Program-made: the position numbers and the translations under genes
DNA from: Candidatus Endonucleibacter bathymodioli
Lineage (GTDB): Bacteria > Pseudomonadota > Gammaproteobacteria > Pseudomonadales > Endozoicomonadaceae
DNA length: 59,147 nucleotides
Direction of reading: 5' to 3'
Assembly: GCA_030674915.1 (NCBI GenBank)
Contig: JASXSV010000020.1
Location: 1 to 59,147 of the forward strand
Shown here: one piece after another, positions 1 through 8,921 of the stretch
Layout of the letters: each line of letters begins with the position of its first letter
Position numbering within the stretch: position 1 is the stretch's first letter
The notes under the pieces: generated by a model
Database searches by the model: none
The model's input: only the letters and a program-made list of their open reading frames with translations
What the model was told of the DNA's origin: nothing

Positions 1-758
1 ATTGAAAAAATGGTTAATAAATGGTTTAAGGTGGATTTATAAACGTGCTCTATTTTTGGTTTTATGCGACTTTGGCATATATTAACTCATCACTTAACAA
101 TGTTTTATTGGATAGCTATGAATATTATTTGTGGCATGATTAAGTGGTTCTTAGCTGAATTGAAAATTCAAGCGAGTGGATAATGCCTATGCTAGGATGC
201 TTGAACATGGTGGAGATAAAACAGGAGCAAGAACTGTGCCCAAAATACAGCATCAGTTTCCGGTTTTTATACGACACTAGTAGTCGTCATATTGGTATAG
301 GTCAAAGCCCGCTTGAGCTGCACATACACAAATAATAAGGGGCTAATTAAAAGTGTGAGAGGCCAAAAAACCAATAGTTGCTGCAGTCGTTATATCTCAG
401 GTGTTTAGAGAAAAGATTGGATCTCTGAAAATGTATTATCGTAGCTTGTTCAAGTATACAGGATGCTCATAGTTGCTGGATGTGATCTTAAGAGGGAGTA
501 TTTTCTATTTATACTCATTCCTCTCAAGGGTACGAGGTCGTTGATTGTCCTCACGCACCCAAATTATCTGCAGCTCTTAGGATTATATGGTTTTGTTCGT
601 TTGTCTACTTTTAGCTACATTTAATTTTGGTATGTTGGTATGTTGGTATGTTGGTATGTTGCGGGGCTATATTTTATGTCAAAGTCAGGATCTACTTATA
701 TAGGCCGGTAAATATGGCACTATATGTAATAAAGTGATTTAAATATTGAGGGAAAAAC
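1..758. other. Intergenic region with one R1 repeat and an 8-bp tandem repeat
   Basis: I see no convincing coding sequence here. It holds an R1 dispersed repeat (about 509-620) and four perfect tandem copies of the octamer ggtatgtt (629-660). The last 60 bases form the AT-rich leader of the ferritin-like gene, with the Shine-Dalgarno-like gaggg just before its ATG. Confidence 0.6.
509..620 (+). repeat. R1 dispersed repeat copy
   Basis: It begins with tatactcattcc and continues through the gaggt-cgttgattgt-cctcac segment typical of the family. The right half is diverged. Confidence 0.6.
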
Positions 759-1046
759 ATGTCAAATGAAGGTTATCACGAGCCTGTAGGAGATCTTACA
801 CGCGATACAAGAGATATGCATAGAGCTATTACATCATTGATGGAAGAGCTTGAAGCAGTAGATTGGTATAATCAACGAGTAGACGCTTGTAAAGATGAAG
901 AGCTAAAAGCAATTCTTGCTCATAATCGAGATGAGGAAAAAGAACATGCAGCAATGGTGCTTGAATGGATTAGAAGAAAAGACCCTAGCTTTGATAAAGA
1001 GCTAAAAGATTATCTGTTCACAGAGAAATCTATTGCTCACAAATAA
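759..1046 (+). CDS. Encapsulated-ferritin-like protein (EncFtn), orphan
   Basis: This 95-residue protein matches the encapsulin-associated ferritin family, which oxidises Fe(II) inside encapsulin nanocompartments. The family signature is plain: an HEP start, the helix MEELEAVDWYNQRVD (from residue 28), then AHNRDEEKEHAAM (from 54) and a C-terminal DYLFTE. The expected ferroxidase ligands are E30, E60 and H63, with W36 and Y37 next to the site. Known members of this type usually continue for 10-35 residues into a cargo-loading peptide (LxxGSLR-like) and lie directly upstream of the encapsulin shell gene. Here the protein stops about nine residues after FTE, and no shell gene follows in 1.5 kb. 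The start has a gaggg ribosome site. The fold call is firm; whether it works without a shell is unknown. Confidence 0.9.
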   Translation: MSNEGYHEPVGDLTRDTRDMHRAITSLMEELEAVDWYNQRVDACKDEELKAILAHNRDEEKEHAAMVLEWIRRKDPSFDKELKDYLFTEKSIAHK

Positions 1047-1280
1047 AAAAGAGCCTGTAAATAATTCTGTGTAAGCGCATTATTGAATAGGCGCAGTGAG
1101 CTGCTCCTATAGTTCTATCATAAGGCACTTATTGCTATTTTTCAGTCTTTTGTGGGTATCGGCAATTTCTTTGATGCTGCCGTGAGATTAAGTTTTTGCA
1201 GAGTTGTCACAGGGAAAACGTTTCGGGTGTTCATAGTCTGGCTGAGCGCGCTATTAAGTAACTCCACGGAGTTGGTCGTG

Positions 1281-1398
1281 TATGCTCTTTGTCACTTAAG
1301 GTGTGAGGAGGCGGTAAGCTACTGTGATCCTATGAGTAGTAGGTGATTTAGGTGAGTAAGAGCAGTTAGCATGCTCATAGATCCAAAGGGTGTAGGCA
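1281..1398 (-). repeat. R1 dispersed repeat copy
   Basis: Reverse-oriented copy. On the minus strand it reads cctactactcatagg, a hairpin with paired CCTA/TAGG arms, flanked by the usual ctcactcacc-like and ggcgtgag-like blocks. It overlaps two short open frames (1152-1346 and 1371-1610) that I do not consider genes. Confidence 0.65.
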
Positions 1399-1589
1399 TA
1401 GAAGTTCTTTCTGATCTTCGAGGTTTATGCTCGGCGCCAGTTAGGATGATGTGTTATGGACTGTTTTTGATGGCGGGCTGCAATTATGCTATAAATCCAA
1501 GCGCACTACGGAATACGCCTCCTTTAGCGGACTATCTTGTCACTGACAGTCGTCATTTTGATGTCGGAAAGCACGAGGCAGAAAAAAGA

Positions 1590-1762
1590 AATATACAGAA
1601 AATTGAGTAGAAAATCTTAATTTCAGGACTTGGCTCAAGCGGCGAGTACGTAATATCATTTGTTTTTCAGAGCTGGAAAAAATGCAGACATTGTTTTCTG
1701 GATATTGATTAATAATGTCGAGCTAGATGTTGGTATTCATGCAAGATTAAACTGAGAGTAGG
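1590..1762 (+). repeat. Non-coding segment repeated near 57.3 kb
   Basis: This stretch shares ordered blocks with 57285-57447: attgag-gaaaa-tcttaattt, then tttgtttttc-gagctgg-like sequence, then attgatattcatgcaa-like sequence. Both are on the plus strand and neither has an open frame. It may be a relic of an unidentified gene or element. Confidence 0.45.
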
Positions 1763-1953
1763 TATATCGTTAACGGTATTGCACTTTTACTTGCAGCGGA
1801 TACAAAAACTCCTTGCAATACTTTTGTATTTCTCAAAAAAGGATGAAAGCGGTAAGGTAGTGTTACGTTTGGTTACAAGAATAGCGCCCACAATTTACGC
1901 GAAACCCTCATTTTTTAGTCCGTAAACTACCAATATATTCAGGTAAAGCTTTA

Positions 1954-2083
1954 TCTATACTTATTTCCTTTGAGTGTGTAATAGTTGTTTGCTATCCTCG
2001 CTCACTCGAATAACTACTGCCAGTAGGTTTGTGGAATGACGCTATGTTGTCGTCTGCTCTGACCTACAATGGTAACGAGTGTT
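1954..2083 (+). repeat. R1 dispersed repeat copy
   Basis: It runs from ctatacttatttccttt to acaatggtaacgagt, so both ends of the family are recognisable. The middle carries the ctcgctcact and actgccagtagg blocks. Confidence 0.65.
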
Positions 2084-2149
2084 GATGGCGTGTGATATGC
2101 ATATATTATGTAGAAAGAACCGTAAGGTTAGCATGTTGCTAGAGGTATG

Positions 2150-2275
2150 CCCAGTGTTGCGCAAGGTTTTGTTACCTTGAGCTCGGTGGAGAAGTGACTG
2201 AAGACTATGCATTGGGACGGGTTCGAACGTGACTGGGCGAACATCGTCTGTGGTATGAATTATTGACTAAAATCA
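2150..2275 (+). mobile_element. Short IS5-type transposase relic
   Basis: Conceptual translation gives LGRVRT, a stop, then LGEHRLWYELLTKIND. This matches the N-terminal 'FR..L..H.L...L...IN' helix region of IS5-type transposases. It has stops and no ends, and leads straight into the duplicated IPK locus. A comparable relic lies near 24.2 kb. Confidence 0.45.
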
Positions 2276-2348
2276 ATGACGGTGGATAAAGGCGTTGATT
2301 ATACTGAGGGCTCTAATATATATCAGCTGTCATTTAAGGTGTTGCTTA

Positions 2349-2458
2349 GGGAGCCTCTGATTAAAGCCACTTTCGTAATCCCAGAGGAGGCTGGGATCCA
2401 GCAAAATCAATACCTTATGGATCCTGCCTGTGTGGGAATGACCTTGTTCAGGGCTTTC
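2349..2458 (+). mobile_element. R2 MITE copy 1 (110 bp, TTA target duplication)
   Basis: The ends are gggagcctctgattaa and, inverted, gaaagccctgaacaa. TTA flanks both sides (2346-2348 and 2459-2461). The interior carries the common 'VIPEEAGIQ' type of repeat reading frame. The paralogous stretch at about 2950-2975 lacks it, which gives a natural empty site. The same element occurs at 10390-10500 and 49787-49896. Confidence 0.85.
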
Positions 2459-2564
2459 TTAGGGGGTTAAGTGTCATGAGGTTGCGAGGAGTAGCTTGGG
2501 ATAAATCATAATAGTCAACAGTCTTATATCTTTGAAGTTAGTGAGCATAAAAGGATCATAAAAT

Positions 2565-2843
2565 ATGAGATTACCTAAGCCAGTTAATGGGGTTAGTTCG
2601 CTTGGCATATTGCGCTCTAAATTGAGTCTGAAGAAGTCTGTGAAGGGGCTATGGAATAAGTATGTTGTTGGCATACTTTCTCCTAAAAAGGAATATTCTC
2701 TAAAGGGTTCTTCTGGCGTGTTGAATAACCAGGATGGTAGGCAGGAGAAAAATATTCCAGTTAAAGATCTGTTCTATAGAAAAATAGGGGATAATAACAT
2801 GGTGTTTTCCAATATAAATGAGGATGATGAGCAGTCTAAATAA
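2565..2843 (+). pseudogene. Truncated duplicate of the IPK-like gene (N-terminal 92 codons)
   Basis: The 92-residue product is clearly paralogous to the first 92 residues of the protein at 3071-4171. Shared stretches include GLW.KY.VG, SLxGSSGVLNNQDGR, LFYRK and INEDDEQS. The frame ends just after DEQSK, where the tandem duplication joins, so all of the kinase domain is missing. The aaagga ribosome site and about 100 bp of leader are duplicated too, so it could still be translated into a short N-terminal protein. I treat it as the relic copy of a tandem duplication of about 500 bp. An R2 MITE later entered its upstream part. Confidence 0.7.
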
Positions 2844-2865
2844 ATTCCGTGGTGGTGGTCGTAAT

Positions 2866-3070
2866 GGCTGACAAAATTGGATAAGAACAATGACGGTGGG
2901 TAAAGGTGTTGATCATGCTGAGTACTCTAATATATCAGTTGTCATTTAAGGTGTGATCTAGGATAGTGGTGGGTAAGTTACATGAGGTTGCTAGGAGTCG
3001 TGACTGGGATGAATGAGAGTAGTTAACAGTCTCACTCTTTTAATATGATGGAGTATGAAAGGATTGCGAA
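2866..3070 (+). repeat. Upstream part of the tandem duplication
   Basis: It aligns with 2270-2564 once the MITE is removed: caatgacggtgg-taaagg, ctctaatat, tcagttgtcatttaaggtgt, catgaggttgc-aggag, agt-aacagtct and the aaagga ribosome site occur in the same order in both. Part of it also resembles a decayed reverse R1 repeat. Confidence 0.7.
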
Positions 3071-4171
3071 ATGATTAAGCCATCTGGCTCACATAATGAG
3101 ATTAGTTCGCTTGACATAGAGAGCTCTAAATTTAATCTGAAAAAAGCTGTGCAGGGACTATGGAAGAAGTATATTGTCGGCATGTCTTCTTCTAAAAAGA
3201 AGTATTCTCTAGATGGTTCTTCTGGCGTGTTGAATAACCAGGACGGGAGGCATGGGAAAAATATTGCAGATAAACCTCTGTTCTATAGAAAAGTAGGGGG
3301 TAACAACATGGTGTTATCCAAAATAAACGAGGATGATGAGCAGTCTGAAGTATTGTGTCGAGGAAAGTCCAAAGATCATCTGTTAAAAGCAAAAAGCAGA
3401 GGTGCTGTTGCGGGTCATGCTGATAAGCTTGTATCATTAAAATACTGTATCGCAAAAGTTACTACAGATGCGGAATATGACGTATACCAAAATAGAGATA
3501 GTAATGGGTTAGACTCCATCATACCAAAAACAAAACTTGCAGAGAATTTGACGCCAGAGGAGCAAAGTTCAATAAAAGACTTAGAAGGGCAAAGGGGTGC
3601 AAATGAAAAGATATTGATTATGGACAAATCAGGAGCGATGATTGACAATAAAGACAAGCGCGAATTAGATATAAAAATTGGATCTTCGACAGCATCGGTA
3701 TCACAGCTTGAAAAAAGTGGCAGTTCTAAGCTCAAGGCTATATGTAAAAAAGTAAAGCATAAAATTCTTGATCATGCAACTGGATCAACTGAAAATAAAT
3801 ATAGGCTTGAGGGGCTGAATATTAATGGACATAAACCAATTATGTCTCGCATTTTCTTAAGTCGTAACTCTACTAAGCACATTTATAATGCGCTCAATAT
3901 TACAGGAGGTAAGCGCGCTGAAAATATTGACAAGATTACTAAAGAGTTAATGAAAATTAAAGACACTTTAGGAAAGGCGGGTGTTACATTTGTTGCTAGT
4001 AGCGTTTTAATTGTTATTGACGAAAAGAATCCTGCAAATACAACCGTAAAACTCATTGACCCTGCTCATCCGCTGAAAGAAGGAGAGGACTTAACATACC
4101 AGAAAACAAAAGACCGATTCTTACATGGGGTGCAATGCTTGATCGATGATATACAGGAAATGAAATTTTAG
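3071..4171 (+). CDS. Inositol-polyphosphate-kinase-like protein (IPK superfamily), putative effector
   Basis: This 366-residue protein carries the ordered motifs of the eukaryotic IP3K/IP6K/IPMK fold. There is an N-lobe strand with a candidate ATP-binding lysine in CIAKV (about 126-130), followed by EYDVYQ (like E..FYQ). IIPK (150-153) resembles the 'yvPky' element. RELDIKIGSST (198-207) corresponds to PxxxDxKxG, YRLEGLNI (244-251) to 'fRICGmkv', FVASSVLIVID (307-317) to the SSLL strand, and VKLIDPAH (326-333) to the DFAH motif with P replacing F. The last helix, FLHGVQCLIDDI, fits 'GL.nLi.il'. Residues 1-100 are outside the fold, basic and serine-rich, and could be a secretion or targeting region; I see no Sec signal. 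The family phosphorylates inositol phosphates, which bacteria normally lack, so a host substrate is likely (inference). The start has an aaagga ribosome site. The strict-family and activity calls need testing. Confidence 0.75.
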   Translation: MIKPSGSHNEISSLDIESSKFNLKKAVQGLWKKYIVGMSSSKKKYSLDGSSGVLNNQDGRHGKNIADKPLFYRKVGGNNMVLSKINEDDEQSEVLCRGKSKDHLLKAKSRGAVAGHADKLVSLKYCIAKVTTDAEYDVYQNRDSNGLDSIIPKTKLAENLTPEEQSSIKDLEGQRGANEKILIMDKSGAMIDNKDKRELDIKIGSSTASVSQLEKSGSSKLKAICKKVKHKILDHATGSTENKYRLEGLNINGHKPIMSRIFLSRNSTKHIYNALNITGGKRAENIDKITKELMKIKDTLGKAGVTFVASSVLIVIDEKNPANTTVKLIDPAHPLKEGEDLTYQKTKDRFLHGVQCLIDDIQEMKF

Positions 4172-4299
4172 AACATGATCCTGTAAATTTAGCAGTGTCT
4201 AGATTTCCACAATAACCGATACGCGTGGAATTGATTTGAGAGTCAACTGCTTATAGGCCGCAGTTCTCACACAACGAACCAAGGGGCGTATGGAAAACT

Positions 4300-5250
4300 C
4301 TTTCAAGCAGCTCACTCGGGGTGAGCAGTGCCAGATATAATCCCTCGGCACGCTCGTATTTTCGGCTAGGGTTGGTGATTGTATGCACCGATACAATAAA
4401 ACGGTCACCATGGAGCTGAAGCACTGTAACCTTGGGTCATATGATGCAGAGGAAGCTCATAGGAATAGCCTGCAGAAGCGCAAGACGGTGATCAAGTGTG
4501 CACAAAGTACTAATGCGGTAAGTGGGCAGGCGAAGTCCTCCCTGGGCTTAGGCTTTATACTGGAGCAAATTGCAGGGTGCATGAAACTTTAGTCTTGTAA
4601 TGGGACGATTGGTTACCAGACTACCTATCACCTAATCAAAAAAACCAATGGTGCTGACTTCTCCCTCGCAAAGGGTAATGTTATCGGTAGCGTCAGGGTG
4701 CTGAGGTAGGATCCCGTTTAATTCCTGACCGTGTGGATGCGGATGAGCGCCATGACTGAGTGGACCTGAAAGAATAGGTCGGCCAGAAGTGGATACCGTT
4801 CACTGCCAAGATGGATGTCTTGTGACGCTAACCGAGCGTGTCTCTAAACTGCTTATGACGTTAGAGTTAGAGCCAGACCAAAAAAGTAGTGAGTCAGGTC
4901 ATCCAAAAGATGCTACGACCGCACAAAAGTATCTGTAAGATGTAAGGCCGTTACGTTTGATAATGGTGGCGAGTTCGCCGGCCTCGCAAGTATCACTCAA
5001 TCATTAGGCTGTTTGCTAAACCATACCACTCGTGGCAACGTAATTTAACGAGAAGACTAATGTACTACTACGGAGCTTCTTCCCAAAGGGAATGAAGATT
5101 GGAGGAGTATCGAAAAATAAAATTGATGAGACTCAATTCTTAATCTGCATGCGGCCACAAAAAGCCTTAAATCTTAGATTACCATCATTAGTGACACGCT
5201 TTGGTCATAGAAAAAATCAATAGGACTAAGGTGCTGTGAAGTTTTTCACG
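4300..5250 (+). mobile_element. Degraded IS30-family element
   Basis: Pieces of an IS30 transposase can be read in order across several frames with stops. They are QLTRGEQCQI at about 4314, the EEAHRNSLQKRK segment at about 4450, VTFDNGGEFAGL at about 4954 (the DNG.EF motif), then LLPKGMKIGGVS at about 5070 and a final RPQKALNLR-like end. There is no intact frame and I could not define the terminal repeats. The short open frames at 4199-4411 and 4383-4592 are parts or shadows of this relic. Confidence 0.75.
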
Positions 5251-5317
5251 GCTGTATGCTAATGTACAATAAGTCTCATCAATTTCATTATTCGACAAGC
5301 AGTCCAGAGGAGTATGT

Positions 5318-7138
5318 TTAATATATGGTACTGCCTCCTAAGTCTTGCTCACGAAATTCTTCCTTATCTCTGGTCAGCATGATTACAGCACCGTCGATAA
5401 GACTAGTACACGCATCGTGGACATGAGAAATATCATTAAGGAGTGAGCTTGCCATATAAGAATCTACCTGTTCTGACCTGATTAGTTCGTTTATAATGCT
5501 ATTAGTTTTGCGGTCCTGTTCCTGTAACTCAAACTTTAGCTGAGCCGTGCGTTCATGAATATGGTCATAATTTCTTTTAACACCAAGGAGATCAATTAGT
5601 TTTAAGGTTGAGGCAAGGCATAGCCTTAGCTGATTATATTGATGACGAATTTGTTCGTTGTCTGACTCTATGTAGAGGCCCATATTTTTATAGATGTGTT
5701 TTACGTGCTTGATGGCCTGAACAAAGTTTCGGCAAGCAACTTTAAGGGCAAATAACTCCTGGGCTTGCTGCTTGGGTAAACTACCCTCGAGTGCTCCGCC
5801 AAAATGGATGATATCAGCATAAATACCCTTGATATGTTTTATGTATAGCTCTTTGATAGACCACTGCTGGTCTTTATGTTGCCAGTTATCTACTAAGTCA
5901 GACAAATTATCTGTTGCTCTTAGCTGTTCTCCTGAAAAGTAAGTTCCATAACAAATCAGTTCTAGCGTATTCCGGTAAAGCCTGGAGCATTCTTTTGTCA
6001 TAGCTCGCATAGCGGTGTCTGGGTAGGTTAATACTGCTTGGTTAAGATAAATTGCTCGTTCTACCAAATATTCATCAGCATTAGCAAGGTTTAGAGGTTT
6101 CTTGCTAAATGAGGCGGAAAATAAGGTGTTAAGTTTTTTTACTAGAAGATTGATGAATGGTAGAAAGACAATGATCCCGATAATGTTAAACAAACTATGG
6201 AAAATGGCTAACTTGATTGTGTATTTGTCGTTAGCTAAACCTAAAAAACTTGCAATGTTATCAACAAGCCCCAGTAAAGGATTGAATAATATAATAGCAA
6301 TAGCACCTATGACTAAGTTGAAGACGAGGTGCGCCACCGCTAATCTTTTACCCTGCTCATTAGCCCCAATTGCGCCTAGAAGAGCAGTAACAGTTGTCCC
6401 TATGTTTGAGCCAATAGCAATTGCTAATGCATTATCATAACCAAGTTGTCCTGCAGCTAATGCTGAAAAAACAAGAACTAACAAAGCATTGGTGGACTGC
6501 ATGACGATAGTTGCAATAATGCCTACCAAAGTGTACATCAGCACACCGTAGAAGCCATTTATCTTAAACTCGGTAAGATTAATAGTACTTTGGAAGGCGT
6601 CGAAGCCCTCTTTCATGTAATGGATACCCAAAAAAACAAAGCCAACCCCTACAAGAATATATCCTACACCCTTGTAGGATTTTTGATAGCGGCTGTTTAA
6701 CAGGAGCCCAAAAACGAGGAGAGGCATGGCATAAGCAGACAGGTTAATTTTTAGGCCAAATAGAGCGACTAGCCAAGCTCCGACTGTACTGCCAAGATTA
6801 GCTCCAAAAATAATACCAACACCGGCTTCAAGACCTATCAATCCTGCACTTACAAAGGAAATGACAATGACAGATGTTAACGAGCTTGATTGAAACAATG
6901 AAGTAGTGATACAACCAAAGCTAATGCTTTTCCATAACGTATTAGTGGTTTTTTTCAGGATATTTTCAAGAAATCCTCCAGTATAAAGCTTAAAGCCTTT
7001 TTCAAGATTAGCCATTCCAAGAAAAAAAACAGCCACACCAGCAGCAACAATCTTAAATTCTGAGCTTATCCAAAAGCCATAGAGTAATAGTATGGATACA
7101 GTGGGTAGAAATAATCTGTTTAGCATGCTCATTTCCAC
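5318..7138 (-). CDS. Na+/phosphate symporter family protein (NptA/YjbB type)
   Basis: A 606-residue inner-membrane protein. The N-terminal half holds two Na/Pi-cotransporter repeats, each with the hallmark glutamine-serine motif: QSSSLTSVIVISF near residue 64 and QSTNALLVLVFS near 214. The repeats are followed by GANLGSTVGAW- and GSNIGTTVTAL-type helices. The C-terminal part (about 360-590) is helical and PhoU-like, as in the bacterial YjbB group. It should move phosphate with sodium, in either direction depending on the member. The first codon of the longest frame is GTG; an ATG two codons later is equally possible. The gene is alone on its strand, between an IS30 relic and a 580-bp spacer, so no operon partner suggests its substrate. 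Confidence 0.88.
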   Translation of the reverse strand: MEMSMLNRLFLPTVSILLLYGFWISSEFKIVAAGVAVFFLGMANLEKGFKLYTGGFLENILKKTTNTLWKSISFGCITTSLFQSSSLTSVIVISFVSAGLIGLEAGVGIIFGANLGSTVGAWLVALFGLKINLSAYAMPLLVFGLLLNSRYQKSYKGVGYILVGVGFVFLGIHYMKEGFDAFQSTINLTEFKINGFYGVLMYTLVGIIATIVMQSTNALLVLVFSALAAGQLGYDNALAIAIGSNIGTTVTALLGAIGANEQGKRLAVAHLVFNLVIGAIAIILFNPLLGLVDNIASFLGLANDKYTIKLAIFHSLFNIIGIIVFLPFINLLVKKLNTLFSASFSKKPLNLANADEYLVERAIYLNQAVLTYPDTAMRAMTKECSRLYRNTLELICYGTYFSGEQLRATDNLSDLVDNWQHKDQQWSIKELYIKHIKGIYADIIHFGGALEGSLPKQQAQELFALKVACRNFVQAIKHVKHIYKNMGLYIESDNEQIRHQYNQLRLCLASTLKLIDLLGVKRNYDHIHERTAQLKFELQEQDRKTNSIINELIRSEQVDSYMASSLLNDISHVHDACTSLIDGAVIMLTRDKEEFREQDLGGSTIY

Positions 7139-7803
7139 GCACTCTTTCGGACAGGAATTCTTGGACTAATCCTAATTATCCTGATGCTGATTTATTTTTT
7201 CCTGTCAGGGAAAGTGCCAGGAATCCTTTTATACGAATACATATCGGCAGAGGCAAACAGGTTTTTATAATAGGTAAGATATTAATCGTCATACTTGAAT
7301 ACTACAGATTATAATGCTACCTTTTAACACTATAATAATAGTTGGCTACAGGTGGTCCTATTTAATAGAGTGTTGGCAAAGGGAAAAGCTGGTGTGTGTT
7401 TGGAACTGCAGTACGATAAAGAATACTAAGCCTTACAAAATATAATTATCAGGTTGTAATTGTTTTGTGTGAAGACAAGATTTCCATAAGCTTAAATTCT
7501 TTATTTAGGTGCTTTCATCCTCGTGAGTGGTGGTGTTGTTAAGCTAGGATGGAGGTGGTTTTCATTAGTTTAGATGTTTAAGTGGCTGGCGGATAAAATG
7601 GAGCAAACAAAGTTATATTGTTGTTTTTAGAATGCTCGGTGCTTATAAAGTGGGGTAGTAGTTATTAGGTGAGCTGCATGAGCAGTGAACTAGACATACC
7701 ATCTCTCTGATCAGAAATGTACAACCATCCCTTGGAAATAAGAGTCTCCGGACCTATTAAGGAGATGGGTATTATAAATATATTAACTAAAACAGGATTA
7801 AAA
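7139..7803. other. Spacer between divergent genes
   Basis: AT-rich DNA of about 660 bp separating the symporter (minus) from the H-NS-like gene (plus). It must contain both promoters, but I could not single out reliable -35/-10 pairs. I see no relic or repeat here. Confidence 0.5.
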
Positions 7804-8232
7804 ATGAATATTTCCGACGATCTTCTTTATCAGTTAAATAGCAAAATAAGAATAAGGTCACTCTTCAGAGACGTTGACAATGATGATATGAGAAGAATAA
7901 TGCATCGCATGAACAGTGTTCTGGATGAAAAAATAAAGGTTAAAGATAAGGAAAGTGAAAAAAGAGAAGAGCGTATGAAAATGCTTGTAGAAATACAAAA
8001 AAATATGAAAAGTCATGGTCTATCCATTGATGATCTGTATGTGAGTAGTGGTTCCTCTGGTTCCACGAGCAAGAAAGGCAAAAGAGAAAGGTACTCATTT
8101 CAATATGATACCCTGTCAGGAGATACTGTATGCTGGTATGGGTCTGGCGTTGGACGGTTACCGAAAGATTTTCTGCTTTATCTGGAAAGAACTGGTAAAA
8201 AAAGAATGGACTGTGCCGTTTATGAAAACTAG
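7804..8232 (+). CDS. H-NS-like nucleoid protein
   Basis: With the start at 7804 the product has 142 residues, close to the 137 of E. coli H-NS. The N-terminal part is a run of charged helices, LLYQLNSKIRIRSLF then RRIMHRMNSVLDEKI, corresponding to the dimerisation helices. A long coiled segment ends in GLSIDDLYVSSG (compare GIDPNELLNSL), followed by a serine/lysine linker. The C-terminal DNA-binding domain has RYSFQYDTLSGDTVCWYG and GSGVGRLPKDF, matching the family pattern 'Y.....G....W.G.GR.P'. I prefer 7804 over an in-frame ATG at 7717 because cagga lies six bases before it and the extra 29 residues have no counterpart. The role is probably binding AT-rich DNA and silencing acquired genes, which suits this repeat-rich neighbourhood. 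Confidence 0.75.
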   Translation: MNISDDLLYQLNSKIRIRSLFRDVDNDDMRRIMHRMNSVLDEKIKVKDKESEKREERMKMLVEIQKNMKSHGLSIDDLYVSSGSSGSTSKKGKRERYSFQYDTLSGDTVCWYGSGVGRLPKDFLLYLERTGKKRMDCAVYEN

Positions 8233-8454
8233 ACTGAGATCAAATAATAGGTAATGTATTTCTAAATGTTGAATCAGCTAGGCTTTATTTATTGGAGAGT
8301 GTGGAGTTATAGAGCTAGCCATATGTAATGGCTGAGATTATGTTGCCTGCTAACATTGCACAAGCACTAATGTCTTTAGCAATGGTAAAACTAGGTTGTT
8401 AGCAAAAATGACACGTTATTACCAGATAAAATGCAATCAGACTAAAGTAGTTAA

Positions 8455-8660
8455 GGCTTGTTGCTGACGCATGTTGATATAAACTTAGCTTCGTCAACTT
8501 CATTTTCTGACCAGCCGCCACTCTTCATTTCTATTGAGATGAATCGCCGCAGCATGGCATTAGTGTTTTCGTTCAGTCTATGTTGCCAAGAGAGATATGG
8601 CTTAGCAAAATATAAGTGCAGTAAAATGTCGGCAAGCGACGTGCGTTGCAGTCGAACTAA
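8455..8660 (-). mobile_element. IS30-family transposase fragment
   Basis: On the minus strand one frame reads LADILLHLYFAKPY, then SWQHRLNENTNAMLRRF. This matches the IS30 signature '..YFAHPY.SWERGLNENTNGL.RQ.FPKG'. The catalytic glutamate position is altered (E to Q/H region) and both flanks are lost. It is not the same fragment as the relic at 4.3-5.2 kb. Confidence 0.7.
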
Positions 8661-8812
8661 CCATGGTTGGTAAAGGAAATGTTCTTACAGATATTATTGT
8701 AAGGTCTAAGTACTTTTTTTTACGGCGAGGTTGCTGTTTTTGGCCTTATTTTTAACTCGTACTGTCAAAAGTAGTTTCAGTGTACGTTCGGTCAGAGTCA
8801 CAATTCATCGAG

Positions 8813-8921
8813 CATATATAACCTGAGGGTAGGTGGCAAGCAGCGAAGCCATATGAGACTACGCATAGTAGGCAAGGGAGGAAGTTAACAACCACACCTT
8901 CAAGTGGTAATTGTCTATATA
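8813..8921 (-). repeat. R1 dispersed repeat copy
   Basis: Reverse copy. On the minus strand it shows cttgaaggtgtggttgttaac, then gcctactatgcgtagtc (CTAC/GTAG hairpin), ending in aggttatat. Confidence 0.65.

Noticed and set aside
1152..1610. Two open frames after the EncFtn gene as possible encapsulin remnants or small genes
   Set aside because: No similarity to encapsulin in any frame, no ribosome sites, and the frames overlap an R1 repeat.
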